Of a stretch of DNA of 56,429 bases, positions 49,391 to 56,429 are shown piece after piece. How positions within the stretch are numbered: position 1 is the stretch's first letter; each line of letters opens with the position of its first letter. The stretch comes from Moorena bouillonii PNG (GTDB lineage: Bacteria; Cyanobacteriota; Cyanobacteriia; Cyanobacteriales; Coleofasciculaceae), in contig NZ_MKZS01000001.1 in the NCBI RefSeq assembly GCF_001942495.1, forward strand, positions 4,085,884 to 4,142,312, read 5' to 3'. A program made the position numbers and the translations under genes. The notes below the pieces were generated by a model. That model saw only the letters and a list, made by a program, of their open reading frames with translations, had not been told where the DNA came from and ran no database searches.

Positions 49391-49753
49391 CTATTGAATA
49401 AGATCCTCTAGGGTACACAGCAGTTCTTCTGGATTCACTGGTTTAGCTAAGTAGGCATCAGCCCCCAGCATCTTTCCCCAAATTTTGTCCACCTCAGTAC
49501 CTTTGGTGGAGCAAATCACCACAGGAATCTCGCTAGTGTGAGGATTCACTTTCAGGGCTCTACAAAACTCAAAACCACTTTGACCAGGCAAAATTACATC
49601 TAAAACCACTAAATCCGGCGTATGATGAGATAATTTTTCCCGAGCCTCCTCAACGCTAGCCACGCCAGTAACCCCCAAACCCGCTTGTTGCAAACAGCGA
49701 GTTAGGTACTGTCTTTCTGTTACGCTATCTTCTACCACCAAAACAGTTTTCAT
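49391..49753 (-). CDS. CheY/PilH-like single-domain response regulator
   Basis: 120-aa receiver domain only. The acidic pocket is in VVEDSVTERQ, the phosphorylation Asp in VVLDVILPG (near residue 52), the Ser/Thr in ICSTKG and the Lys in LAKPVNPEE. The sequence is PilH/PixH-like and pairs with the PatA-like protein as the second output regulator of the locus. It faces the PatA-like gene tail to tail, 107 nt away. Confidence 0.92.
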   Translation of the reverse strand: MKTVLVVEDSVTERQYLTRCLQQAGLGVTGVASVEEAREKLSHHTPDLVVLDVILPGQSGFEFCRALKVNPHTSEIPVVICSTKGTEVDKIWGKMLGADAYLAKPVNPEELLCTLEDLIQ

Positions 49754-49917
49754 ATCTTATAGAATAGCACCTTATACAGAAAGTTTCTTAATGGCAAGGG
49801 TAGAATTACTGAATCAGATCAGGGTTTACCTGGCGCTATAGTTAGTGAAATCAGGGTCAACTCAGCTGATCTAACAAAGGGCATTAGATCATATCCCTGG
49901 TGACCAGAGCAGGGGAG

Positions 49918-50115
49918 CTTCGGAGCTTCGGAGCTTCGGAGCTTCAAAGGTAAGCTATCAGCGTGTCGCGTATCAGCCTATGCGCTACGTCCCAGCCTTG
50001 AAGCCTGTGCCACGCTACAGATGGTGCTATCAGCTCAAGGCTGACGGCTGACGGCTGACGGCACCTCAAGCAGCACCATCTGTAGCGCATATGCTTACCA
50101 GGGTAGCTTCGGAGC
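49918..50115. repeat. Inverted-repeat element GTAAGC...GCTTAC with heptamers (copy A)
   Basis: GGAGCTTC units at 49916-49945 precede a palindromic element (about 49950-50103). Its outer ends are GGTAAGCTATCAGCG and GCGCATATGCTTACC. Inner arms GCTACAGATGGTGCT and AGCACCATCTGTAGC enclose GCTGACG heptamers. Related to 52709-53008. Confidence 0.75.
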
Positions 50116-50847
50116 TTCGGAGTAGGAAATAAGGAATCGGGAACACAGGAGTAAATTAAGAGATTTTTAAAGGTCAGCAATCAATAATTTTAAAGACTTA
50201 AAAAACTATTTATCTAAAATGTATAGATATAGCAAAAAAGTCTTTTATTAAATCTTTTTTTGCTATGTTATTACAACTAATAAGATAGTTGGAAATAATA
50301 ACTCCTGAAACGATAAGCTGCAATGGGAGGAGAAGCTGTTGAATATTGCAATTGTATATTATCGATATAAATAAAAACAATGTAAAAATTGATTATATTA
50401 ACCTTTTTTTATTTTACTTTTTTCAAAGTAAAATAAAATGCTTTTTAGATTAGTAGCTTATGTTCAAATCAGGTAATTATAATTACAAAACTATAATCTG
50501 TGAAGCGTGACTATTAAATATTAATAGAAACTTCACACTATAAAACTCACAATATTATCACAAACTTAGCCTAACCTTGAAAAGCCTGATTCAAGAAGCC
50601 TTCTTGGGCTTTTTACAGAGCAGTAACACACAGGAGAGTTTTTTTAGTCAACCCGCTCGGGTTCCAAAAATCGGATTCATAAAATGATCAGCTAGGGCTG
50701 ATAAGTACATAGAAAGTTAAAAACAGTACTAGTCATGATAGTGAAGCACCATTACCCACTTGCCCACTGGTCAATGAGCCAAAGCCAGCCTCTGATTGAT
50801 CTAGGCTTGCTAGAACAACTGCGGGTCAGCAATTGAGAGGATTAACA
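50116..50847. other. AT-rich intergenic region upstream of the sigma-DUF1822-CHAT unit
   Basis: No convincing gene. It holds a TATAAT at 50492-50497 without a good -35, a plus-strand terminator-like hairpin at 50581-50614, and a ribosome site GAGAGGA at 50835-50841 that fixes ATG 50848. A leader RNA or small RNA ending at the hairpin is possible. Confidence 0.5.
50581..50614 (+). terminator. Terminator-like hairpin with no upstream gene
   Basis: AAAGCC (50581-50586) pairs with GGCTTT (50607-50612), with an inner AAGAA/TTCTT pairing and a T5 run. Because no plus-strand gene precedes it within 1.2 kb, it may end a small RNA or act as an attenuator. Confidence 0.5.
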
Positions 50848-51723
50848 ATGGTGGTTTATGTATCAGGGCGCATCCAGCCGATAAGCAGTCATAGCAGCTA
50901 CTGGGAGTTTAATTGGTTAGTTAAAAGTCAGTTAAAATTCACCCATGTAGACTCTCGTATCCTGGTTTGCGATCGCTGCATTGGTGTTGCTCAACTATGG
51001 CAGCCAAAGGCAGGGCAGCTGGGGAAAAAGACTCCTGTGGATGAAACCCTAAGAAACCTAATTGAAGAAGTATCCCGCTACCGGGACCCAAGTCCTGAGC
51101 GGCAGAAAGCCTTGAATCGTTTCCTGATCGTTGTTCAAAATCTACCTGGCATTTACAAATCTTCCCACGTAGACTATCTAGAGGCGTTAAATCGAACCTG
51201 GGAATGGGTCATCCGCAATCTGTACCAGTTTGAGCCAAGTTCAACCTCCGTTGAAAAAAGCTTAGTAACCTGGATCAACGGATATTTACGCTGGCGCATC
51301 CGAGATTTATATATTTCAGATAGTAACTATCCAAAGATTAGCACTAATCAACCGATCGGTAACAGTGAGGAGGATTCAAGGACTCTAGAAGACCGATTGC
51401 CAGACCCTAAACCTTGCTTGAGTAAACTGGATGATTACATTGAAGCAATCCAGACAGCTGAACGCCAGCGTCTAAGTCAAGGGATTCTCGCAGAAATTAA
51501 AAACGATCCAGATGGGAAACTAATCGGTTGTCATCCCCGCAACTATCCCGAATGTCATTGTCAGCTATTAGCAATCCGGTTGCTAGTACAAGAACCACCC
51601 CAGAGAATTGCTGACATTGCTAGAGAATTTAAGGCTAACCAACAAACTCTCTACTCTCACTGGAAGAAAAAATGCCTGCCGAAACTGCAAGATATTGGTA
51701 AAACGTTTGGACATCAACCATGA
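50848..51723 (+). CDS. Sigma-70/ECF-like factor of a DUF1822-CHAT unit
   Basis: 291-aa protein. I chose ATG 50848 because GAGAGGA lies 6 nt upstream; TTG 50833 is possible. Residues ~110-165 look like sigma region 2 (YLEALNRTWEWVIRNLYQFE, SLVTWINGYLRWRIRDLY). The C-terminus looks like region 4 with a helix-turn-helix (RIADIAREFKANQQTLYSHW). The first ~60 residues match neither region, and a Cys/His-rich stretch occurs later (GCHPRNYPECHC). Related sigma-like genes recur beside DUF1822 and CHAT genes in filamentous cyanobacteria. Its stop overlaps the next start (ATGA), so the two are coupled. It may regulate the unit or have been recruited as an adaptor. Confidence 0.75.
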   Translation: MVVYVSGRIQPISSHSSYWEFNWLVKSQLKFTHVDSRILVCDRCIGVAQLWQPKAGQLGKKTPVDETLRNLIEEVSRYRDPSPERQKALNRFLIVVQNLPGIYKSSHVDYLEALNRTWEWVIRNLYQFEPSSTSVEKSLVTWINGYLRWRIRDLYISDSNYPKISTNQPIGNSEEDSRTLEDRLPDPKPCLSKLDDYIEAIQTAERQRLSQGILAEIKNDPDGKLIGCHPRNYPECHCQLLAIRLLVQEPPQRIADIAREFKANQQTLYSHWKKKCLPKLQDIGKTFGHQP

Positions 51724-52706
51724 CTATTACAGAATCAACTAACATTAAGGTTTCTCTTAGCCCATACGCTCATAGTTATGCAGCACAGTTTGCTGCTGAA
51801 CAAACCACCCCTCGCAAGGGAAAACACGTCTATTTAAATACTTTAGCAGTTTATGCTATTAACAACTATCTTAAATGGCTCAATATTCCCAGTAATCTTG
51901 CTCAAAGTGATTGTTGGAATCCGGGTTTGAGAGCATTGTTTGATGTAGCTGATTTGGTTTTGCCCAACATTGGTAAATTGGAATGTCGTCCAGTGCTACC
52001 AGGTCAGTCAACCTTGAATGTGCCACTAGAAGTGACCCAAGACCGGATTGGCTATGTGGCAGTGCAGTTCAGTGAGCAATTAGACCAGGTAGAGTTATTG
52101 GGATTTGCTCCGTATCATGCGATCGCTAAATCCCTAGACCCTTTACCCCTAGAACAGCTTGAATCTCTCGATACACTAATTGACAAGATTGATTGGATTA
52201 AGAAATCGGTGAGAATAAGCCAATGGTTTGAAGAAATATTTCAGGCAGATTGGCAACCACCAGCATCACTTTTACCTCAGTATAGGTACAGGTCTAGTTT
52301 CAAAACGGTTACTGCCTTCAGAGGATCTGAGTTAGGTCTCAAGCGGCGCTCCATGCAAGAACCGAGGATAGAGGCTTTAAGGGGTAATGACAGATCAACC
52401 ATGCGAGCCAAGCTAATGGACTTAGCTGGTCAAGGAGTAGTCCTGCTGCTGCAAGTGAATTTCCAACCTCCTGATACTGAAGATATCGATATTTTTATGA
52501 GGCTATATCCTGCGGGTGATTCAATGTATTTACCACCAGATTTGCAGGTTAATTTACTTGATGAATCGGGCAATTCTTGTATGAAAACTCAAGCTGGAAA
52601 AACTAACGACAAGATCCATATTGATTTCAGTTGCCAACCACAGGAACGATTTAGTGTCAGATTAAAATTGGGAGATATAAGTATCACGGAAAAATTTATA
52701 ATTTAG
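51720..52706 (+). CDS. DUF1822 family protein
   Basis: 328-aa protein of the cyanobacterial DUF1822 family: a conserved N-terminus (GKHVYLNTLAVYAINNYLKW), a central LLGFAP segment and an LDxLI stretch. The C-terminal ~100 residues form a beta-rich domain (VVLLLQVNFQPPDTEDIDIF, then VNLLDESGNSCMKTQ and FSVRLKLGDISITEKFI) that recalls CHAT-associated beta domains. No signal peptide or membrane segment, so it is cytoplasmic. The function of the family is not known to me. It overlaps the sigma-like gene by 4 nt, and a CHAT gene follows after a repeat element, so the three probably work together. Confidence 0.82.
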   Translation: MTITESTNIKVSLSPYAHSYAAQFAAEQTTPRKGKHVYLNTLAVYAINNYLKWLNIPSNLAQSDCWNPGLRALFDVADLVLPNIGKLECRPVLPGQSTLNVPLEVTQDRIGYVAVQFSEQLDQVELLGFAPYHAIAKSLDPLPLEQLESLDTLIDKIDWIKKSVRISQWFEEIFQADWQPPASLLPQYRYRSSFKTVTAFRGSELGLKRRSMQEPRIEALRGNDRSTMRAKLMDLAGQGVVLLLQVNFQPPDTEDIDIFMRLYPAGDSMYLPPDLQVNLLDESGNSCMKTQAGKTNDKIHIDFSCQPQERFSVRLKLGDISITEKFII

Positions 52707-52708
52707 GT

Positions 52709-53008
52709 AAGCTATCAGCTATCAGCGATTAGCGCTACAGATGGTGCTACAGATGGTGCTATCAGCTATCAGCGATTAGCGCTACGCGCACGCTACTTGA
52801 GGTGCTATCAGCGATTAGCGCTACAGATGGTGCTACAGATGGTGCTTTTAAATAAAACAGGTAAGCATTGGAATAATGCTGAGTTACATCTTTTGAATAA
52901 AACAGGTAAGCATTGGCTTAATCTCTGTTACATCAGCTGACTGCTGACCACTGACCGCTGACCGCTGACCGCTGAACGCGCACGCGTGCGCGTAGCGCAT
53001 ATGCTTAC
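52709..53008. repeat. Inverted-repeat element GTAAGC...GCTTAC with heptamers (copy B)
   Basis: Outer ends GTAAGCTATCAGC (left) and GCGCATATGCTTAC (right), with repeated CTATCAGCGATTAGCGCTA and GCTACAGATGGTGCT units and CGCTGAC heptamers near 52940-52975. It fills most of the gap between the DUF1822 and CHAT genes. Its right end is open in frame with the CHAT gene. Confidence 0.75.
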
Positions 53009-53036
53009 AGCTGAAGCCAAGTTCAACACAAAAAAA

Positions 53037-55265
53037 ATGATTATAGTCAAGCTCCAACTAGTGGGAAGTGCCGAAGGTGGATTCCATACCACAGTCACTT
53101 CTATTCCTAGGGAATTTGACACCTTTGATGGCTGTCTACCTCCCCTCCCAGAAAACTTAAATAAATCATTCACCAAATGGCGGTCAGATTATCGAGAAGT
53201 GGAACAAGTACGCTCACCGATTAATCCTGACCAAACTGGGTTTCGCATCAAACCCAAAGGTGTGAGAGTTTCTTCTCCCACTAACACCACTCAGGATGTG
53301 AAATTATACTTGAATGAATGGCTCAATGCTGGCGATAGTGACTGGCAGCAAATCCGGGATAACTTAATTTCTATAGGAAGTCAATTTAAGCTTGCTGAAG
53401 AAGAAACCAGAGTACTATTGGATTCTCAAGACATTAAATTGGGCTACTTTCCTTGGCAAGAGTGGCAGTTATTTGAAGATCACTTCTCACCGGTGGAAAT
53501 TGCCTTAAGGGTCAGAGGTCGCCCTAAGGATAAAATCATTCCTGCTCAAGCCTGCTCCAAAGTCAGAATTTTGCTGGTTGTGGGTAGGAGTGACAATATC
53601 AATACTAATGCTGATCTCAACCTAATCCAGGAATTAGAAGAAAAAGGAGCAGAGGTAATCTATCTGATGCAGCCTAGTATCAGGGAGTTATGTGATGCCC
53701 TTTGGGAAACAGAAGGCTACCATATCTTTATTTTTACCGGTCACAGTGGCTCAGATCAAGATGGCCAAATTGGTTGGATTGAGCTGAATGACCAAGATAG
53801 TTTAAGTATTGAGGATTTCAAAAATTCCCTAAAAGCATCCATAGATAAAGGATTACAGCTAGCTATTTTTAATTCCTGTGATGGTTTGGGGTTAGCTAAC
53901 CAATTAGGGAAGTTAAACCTTCCTCGTACTATTGTGATGCGAGAACCTGTCCCCGATCCAGTAGCGATCGCTTTCTTACAGTATTTTTTCCAGGAGTTTA
54001 CCAGTCAAAAATCTCTTTTTGCTTCGGTTCATACAGCACGAAAACACCTGGAACATTTTAATTTACAGTATCCAGGTGCTATGTGGTTGCCAACCCTTTG
54101 TATTAGGGAATCCGCATTAGAGCAGCCACTAACTTGGCAAAAGCTTTATAAACCACCATCTGAGGAACGATCTGAGCAACGATCTGAGCCACAATCTGAG
54201 CCACCTTCTATCTCACCTAAAAATTTACCAATTAAGTTAGTAGTAACCTTACTAGGTATAGTAGCAATTTGTCTTGGGATTGGGTTATGGTTAAAATCAA
54301 AGGAAATACTAACGACACAATCAAAGCCTTGTCCTGACCAAGCCTCAAACCATAAACAGAATGGAACCCAACCTATTCCGTGTTTTGCTTATGTTGATGT
54401 TGATAAAATTCCTTCAGGAACATGGGTTTACAGTGGTAGCACATCTTGGGTGCCGATTCGCCGTAAAGTAGATCCAAGGATAAAACAAGTTTTTCCTAAG
54501 GTTAACTTGACTTACTACCACCATCCTACCCTACCACCGGGTACAGAAACTGGAATCAAAATGTTGCTAGATGGTCAAATTTCTTTCGTGCTGTCTTCAC
54601 GACCAATTAAAAAAAGTGAGTTCCAAGAGGCTGACGATAGACGATTTAAACTTAAGCAGGTTCAAGTCGCTAGTGATGCTATTGCTATTGCTGTTCATCC
54701 TGACCTAACTATTAAAGGTTTAACAACCGAGCAACTCAAGGCTATTTATACCGGGAAAATTACAAACTGGCGTCAAGTCGGTGGTCCCAATCTAAAGATT
54801 ACCCCTTACTCTCGCCCTAATGAAAGTGGAACTACTGAGTTCTTTCGCAAGACTATTTTAGTAGGAGATGATTTTAGTCAAAAGGTTAGTTTTATCCCAA
54901 CGACTACTCAAGCCGTGAGGAAGGTAGCTGAAACGAAAGGTGCTATTTACTATGCTTCGGCTCCTGAGATTGTTGATCAGTGTAAAGTAAAACCTCTACC
55001 TCTGAGGATATCCAAAACTGATTCTTTTATTACTCCCTATAAACCCCCACTTATCCCAACAGAAAATTGTCCTCAACAAGGACGCAATCAACTGAATAGT
55101 GAGGCATTTAAAACCAAGACATATCCGATCACCCGTCGTCTGTTTGTAATAATCAAACAAGATGGTCAAGGAGATGAGCGAGCCGGGGAAGCCTATGTCA
55201 ACTTGCTATTAACAGATGAAGGACAAAAGCTGATTGAAGAAGCTGGCTATATTCCGAGACGTTAG
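53037..55265 (+). CDS. CHAT caspase-like protease-TM-PstS-like binding domain fusion
   Basis: 742-aa protein from ATG 53037. In-frame GTG 52986 and ATG 53001 lie inside a repeat element and are less likely. N-terminal region ~1-175 is beta-rich. The CHAT domain ~175-360 has catalytic His in IFTGHSGS (~235) and Cys in IFNSCDGLGL (~280). A Ser/Glu-rich linker (PSEERSEQRSEPQSEPPS) precedes one membrane helix ~397-420 (VVTLLGIVAICLGIGLWL). The C-terminal ~460-742 is a phosphate-binding-protein-like domain (WVYSGSTSWVPIRRKV, LKAIYTGKITNWRQVGGPN, RPNESGTTEFF). Topology inferred from the binding domain: protease inside, sensor outside. It could be a ligand-gated caspase-like enzyme acting with the sigma-like and DUF1822 proteins. 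The family's substrates are unknown here. Confidence 0.88.
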   Translation: MIIVKLQLVGSAEGGFHTTVTSIPREFDTFDGCLPPLPENLNKSFTKWRSDYREVEQVRSPINPDQTGFRIKPKGVRVSSPTNTTQDVKLYLNEWLNAGDSDWQQIRDNLISIGSQFKLAEEETRVLLDSQDIKLGYFPWQEWQLFEDHFSPVEIALRVRGRPKDKIIPAQACSKVRILLVVGRSDNINTNADLNLIQELEEKGAEVIYLMQPSIRELCDALWETEGYHIFIFTGHSGSDQDGQIGWIELNDQDSLSIEDFKNSLKASIDKGLQLAIFNSCDGLGLANQLGKLNLPRTIVMREPVPDPVAIAFLQYFFQEFTSQKSLFASVHTARKHLEHFNLQYPGAMWLPTLCIRESALEQPLTWQKLYKPPSEERSEQRSEPQSEPPSISPKNLPIKLVVTLLGIVAICLGIGLWLKSKEILTTQSKPCPDQASNHKQNGTQPIPCFAYVDVDKIPSGTWVYSGSTSWVPIRRKVDPRIKQVFPKVNLTYYHHPTLPPGTETGIKMLLDGQISFVLSSRPIKKSEFQEADDRRFKLKQVQVASDAIAIAVHPDLTIKGLTTEQLKAIYTGKITNWRQVGGPNLKITPYSRPNESGTTEFFRKTILVGDDFSQKVSFIPTTTQAVRKVAETKGAIYYASAPEIVDQCKVKPLPLRISKTDSFITPYKPPLIPTENCPQQGRNQLNSEAFKTKTYPITRRLFVIIKQDGQGDERAGEAYVNLLLTDEGQKLIEEAGYIPRR

Positions 55266-55281
55266 TTCAGCAATCACAACT

Positions 55282-55428
55282 CTAGCATTTATCATAGCTA
55301 TGAGGTACACAATTTCGGGATTTTAGGGAACAGGGAACAGGGAACAGGGAACAGGGAACAGGGAAGAGATAATAGGGAATAGGGATGCGCTGCATCAATA
55401 CTGTACCTCATAAATACGATAAACGCTC
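55282..55428. repeat. Inverted-repeat element with GGGAACA array (copy 3)
   Basis: Left arm TAGCATTTATCATAGCTATG + AGGTACACA, right arm TGTACCTCATAAATACG + ATAAACGCT. The interior is GGGAACA repeated about five times (55326-55364). It is the clearest member of the family also seen at 34132 and 37927. Confidence 0.85.
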
Positions 55429-55511
55429 TATCTCTGTTCTGTCACTTTGGGAGAACTAAAATCAAGAGGAAAACCCACCCCACGGTCGAGGTGGGGTGTG
55501 GCCTTATTTAA

Positions 55512-56424
55512 TTAATTGGGCAAATGTTGAGTAAACTCATCTAGGGAGTTAACGGTTAATGCTGTGGCCATCAACTCTTCTAATTGTTCAAGATTTAAGG
55601 CTTGAATTCTGACGGATATCTCGACAGGAATCTCTGAAAATCGCAGTTTAAGGATGCGCTCTAAATTCCCTCGACGTTCTTGTTGGATTCCTTGTTCAAT
55701 CCCTTGTTCAATCCCTTGTTCAATGCCTTGTTCAATCCCTTGTTGAATTCCTTGAGCAAGACCCTCTTGTAAAATCTCTTGATACCAGGGTGATTCTCGT
55801 AATACTGTCATATCCCACCTCATGATTTGTTGAATTAAGGGTATCTCTAGGACAAAACTAGCAAAAAAAGCTAACAACGGTTCTAGTTGATTCAAGGTTT
55901 GATCTGCTCGTAAAGCCTGCACCGCTGAGGGCAATTTTGATTCACTACCACCTCCAAATAAGATCGGGACAAATGGAAATAGGGGAGGCAAAGGTTGTTC
56001 TAATACTAATTCAGCCTCTACTTCCCAGAGATTAATTACCCGATAATCGCCCAGGGGCTTTTAATCCCATGAATTCCTGGTCGTAACAGTCAACGATTGT
56101 GACTGTGGATGGGGGCGGCAAGATGTTAATTAATACTGGATAAGCGGATAGGTTGTATTTTTCCTCAGCTAAGGCAACATAATTGCGCATTCTCTGAGGC
56201 ATGTTCTGGTCATACCGTAGTTGTAATTCATTGAGAATCAGAAATTCGGAGTGTTCAGGACTCTTTGCTTTGACAATCACATCGCTTTCGCGACTAATCC
56301 ATTGAAACTCAGCATCAAGTAACTGAGATGCCCGCACTTGGGGATTACCGGTTACCCATTGCACCCAAGCATTAGGAGCGAGACTGATTAGGCGTTTGCT
56401 ACCAATATCTACAGGTTTTGCCAT
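55512..56424 (-). pseudogene. Rpn-family gene split by a +1 frameshift
   Basis: The upstream part (ATG 56424 to a stop at 56032) encodes MAKPVDIGSKRLISLAPNAW ... DAEFQWISRESDVIVKAKSP and ELQLRYDQNM, an Rpn/PDDEXK-like N-terminus. The second part, in another frame, continues DYRVINLWEVEAELVLEQPL and then the 55991-55512 frame with (IEQG)n repeats and a C-terminal helical domain (EQLEELMATALTVNSLDEF). Dropping one G from the GGG at about 56054-56056 fuses them into about 304 aa, the usual family size. Either a real frameshift or a sequencing error is possible. It starts 6 nt from the window edge. Confidence 0.75.
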
Positions 56425-56429
56425 ACAAT

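Noticed and set aside
52986-53036. Upstream GTG/ATG starts for the CHAT protein
   Set aside because: They fall in the right end of a repeat element; ATG 53037 starts a plausible beta-strand region (MIIVKLQLVG).
1-56429. tRNA or rRNA genes
   Set aside because: I saw no tRNA cloverleaf motifs or rRNA signature sequence on either strand.

Overview
The window looks like DNA from a large filamentous marine cyanobacterium of the Moorena/Lyngbya type. The evidence is HIP1 palindromes (GCGATCGC, e.g. 14881-14888 and 19884-19891), a dense load of heptanucleotide minisatellites and palindromic repeats, cyanobacterial families (PATAN/PatA-like regulator, PilJ-like GAF chemoreceptor, DUF1822, Uma2, Rpn), and a PKS/NRPS assembly line with an HMG-CoA-synthase beta-branching cassette.

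Left part (1-33598, all minus strand). This is one long assembly-line operon, read from about 33.2 kb towards position 1. The order is: loading protein (methyltransferase, GNAT-like, second methyltransferase, ACP); a bimodular PKS (KS-AT-KR-ACP, then KS-AT-ACP-ACP); donor ACP; decarboxylating KS; HMG-CoA synthase; ECH1; a fused ECH2-ER-KS-AT-DH-MT-KR-ACP; an NRPS with TubC-type docking, heterocyclization, cysteine-type adenylation and PCP domains; and a PKS (KS-AT-DH-MT-KR...) cut by the left edge. Read in order, this predicts a pivaloyl-type starter, a beta-hydroxy extension, a beta-methyl branch that is reduced, an alpha-methyl-beta-hydroxy extension, a thiazoline from cysteine, and a methylated extension. 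That is the polyketide-thiazoline half of apratoxin, so I read it as an apratoxin-type (apr) pathway. The remaining NRPS modules and release domain would lie beyond the left edge. Genes overlap by 4-14 nt or are separated by less than about 130 nt, except for a 306-nt scar before the last PKS. A truncated paralogue of the loading protein's N-terminus precedes the operon.

Middle (33.6-38.7 kb). This is a repeat-rich accessory stretch. It holds a decayed IS200/IS605 (TnpB) remnant, inverted-repeat elements carrying heptamer arrays, a small conserved protein with a near-consensus promoter, a YafQ-like toxin-antitoxin pair whose toxin is broken by a 49-bp palindrome, an Rpn-type nuclease/transposase and a truncated Uma2 protein.

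Chemotaxis-like locus (38.7-49.8 kb). It encodes a PatA-like response regulator (plus strand) and, on the minus strand, CheY, CheW, a soluble three-GAF MCP, a very repeat-expanded CheA-REC hybrid kinase and a second CheW. The set resembles the pix/hmp/pil systems that steer type IV pilus motility.

Right part (50.8-56.4 kb). A plus-strand three-gene unit encodes a sigma-factor-like protein, a DUF1822 protein, and a CHAT caspase-like protease joined through a membrane helix to a PstS-like substrate-binding domain. I regard it as the best candidate for an undescribed system. The window ends in a frameshifted Rpn-family gene.

Two themes run through the window: modules of the assembly line are being homogenised by recombination, and mobile minisatellites enter both spacers and reading frames.
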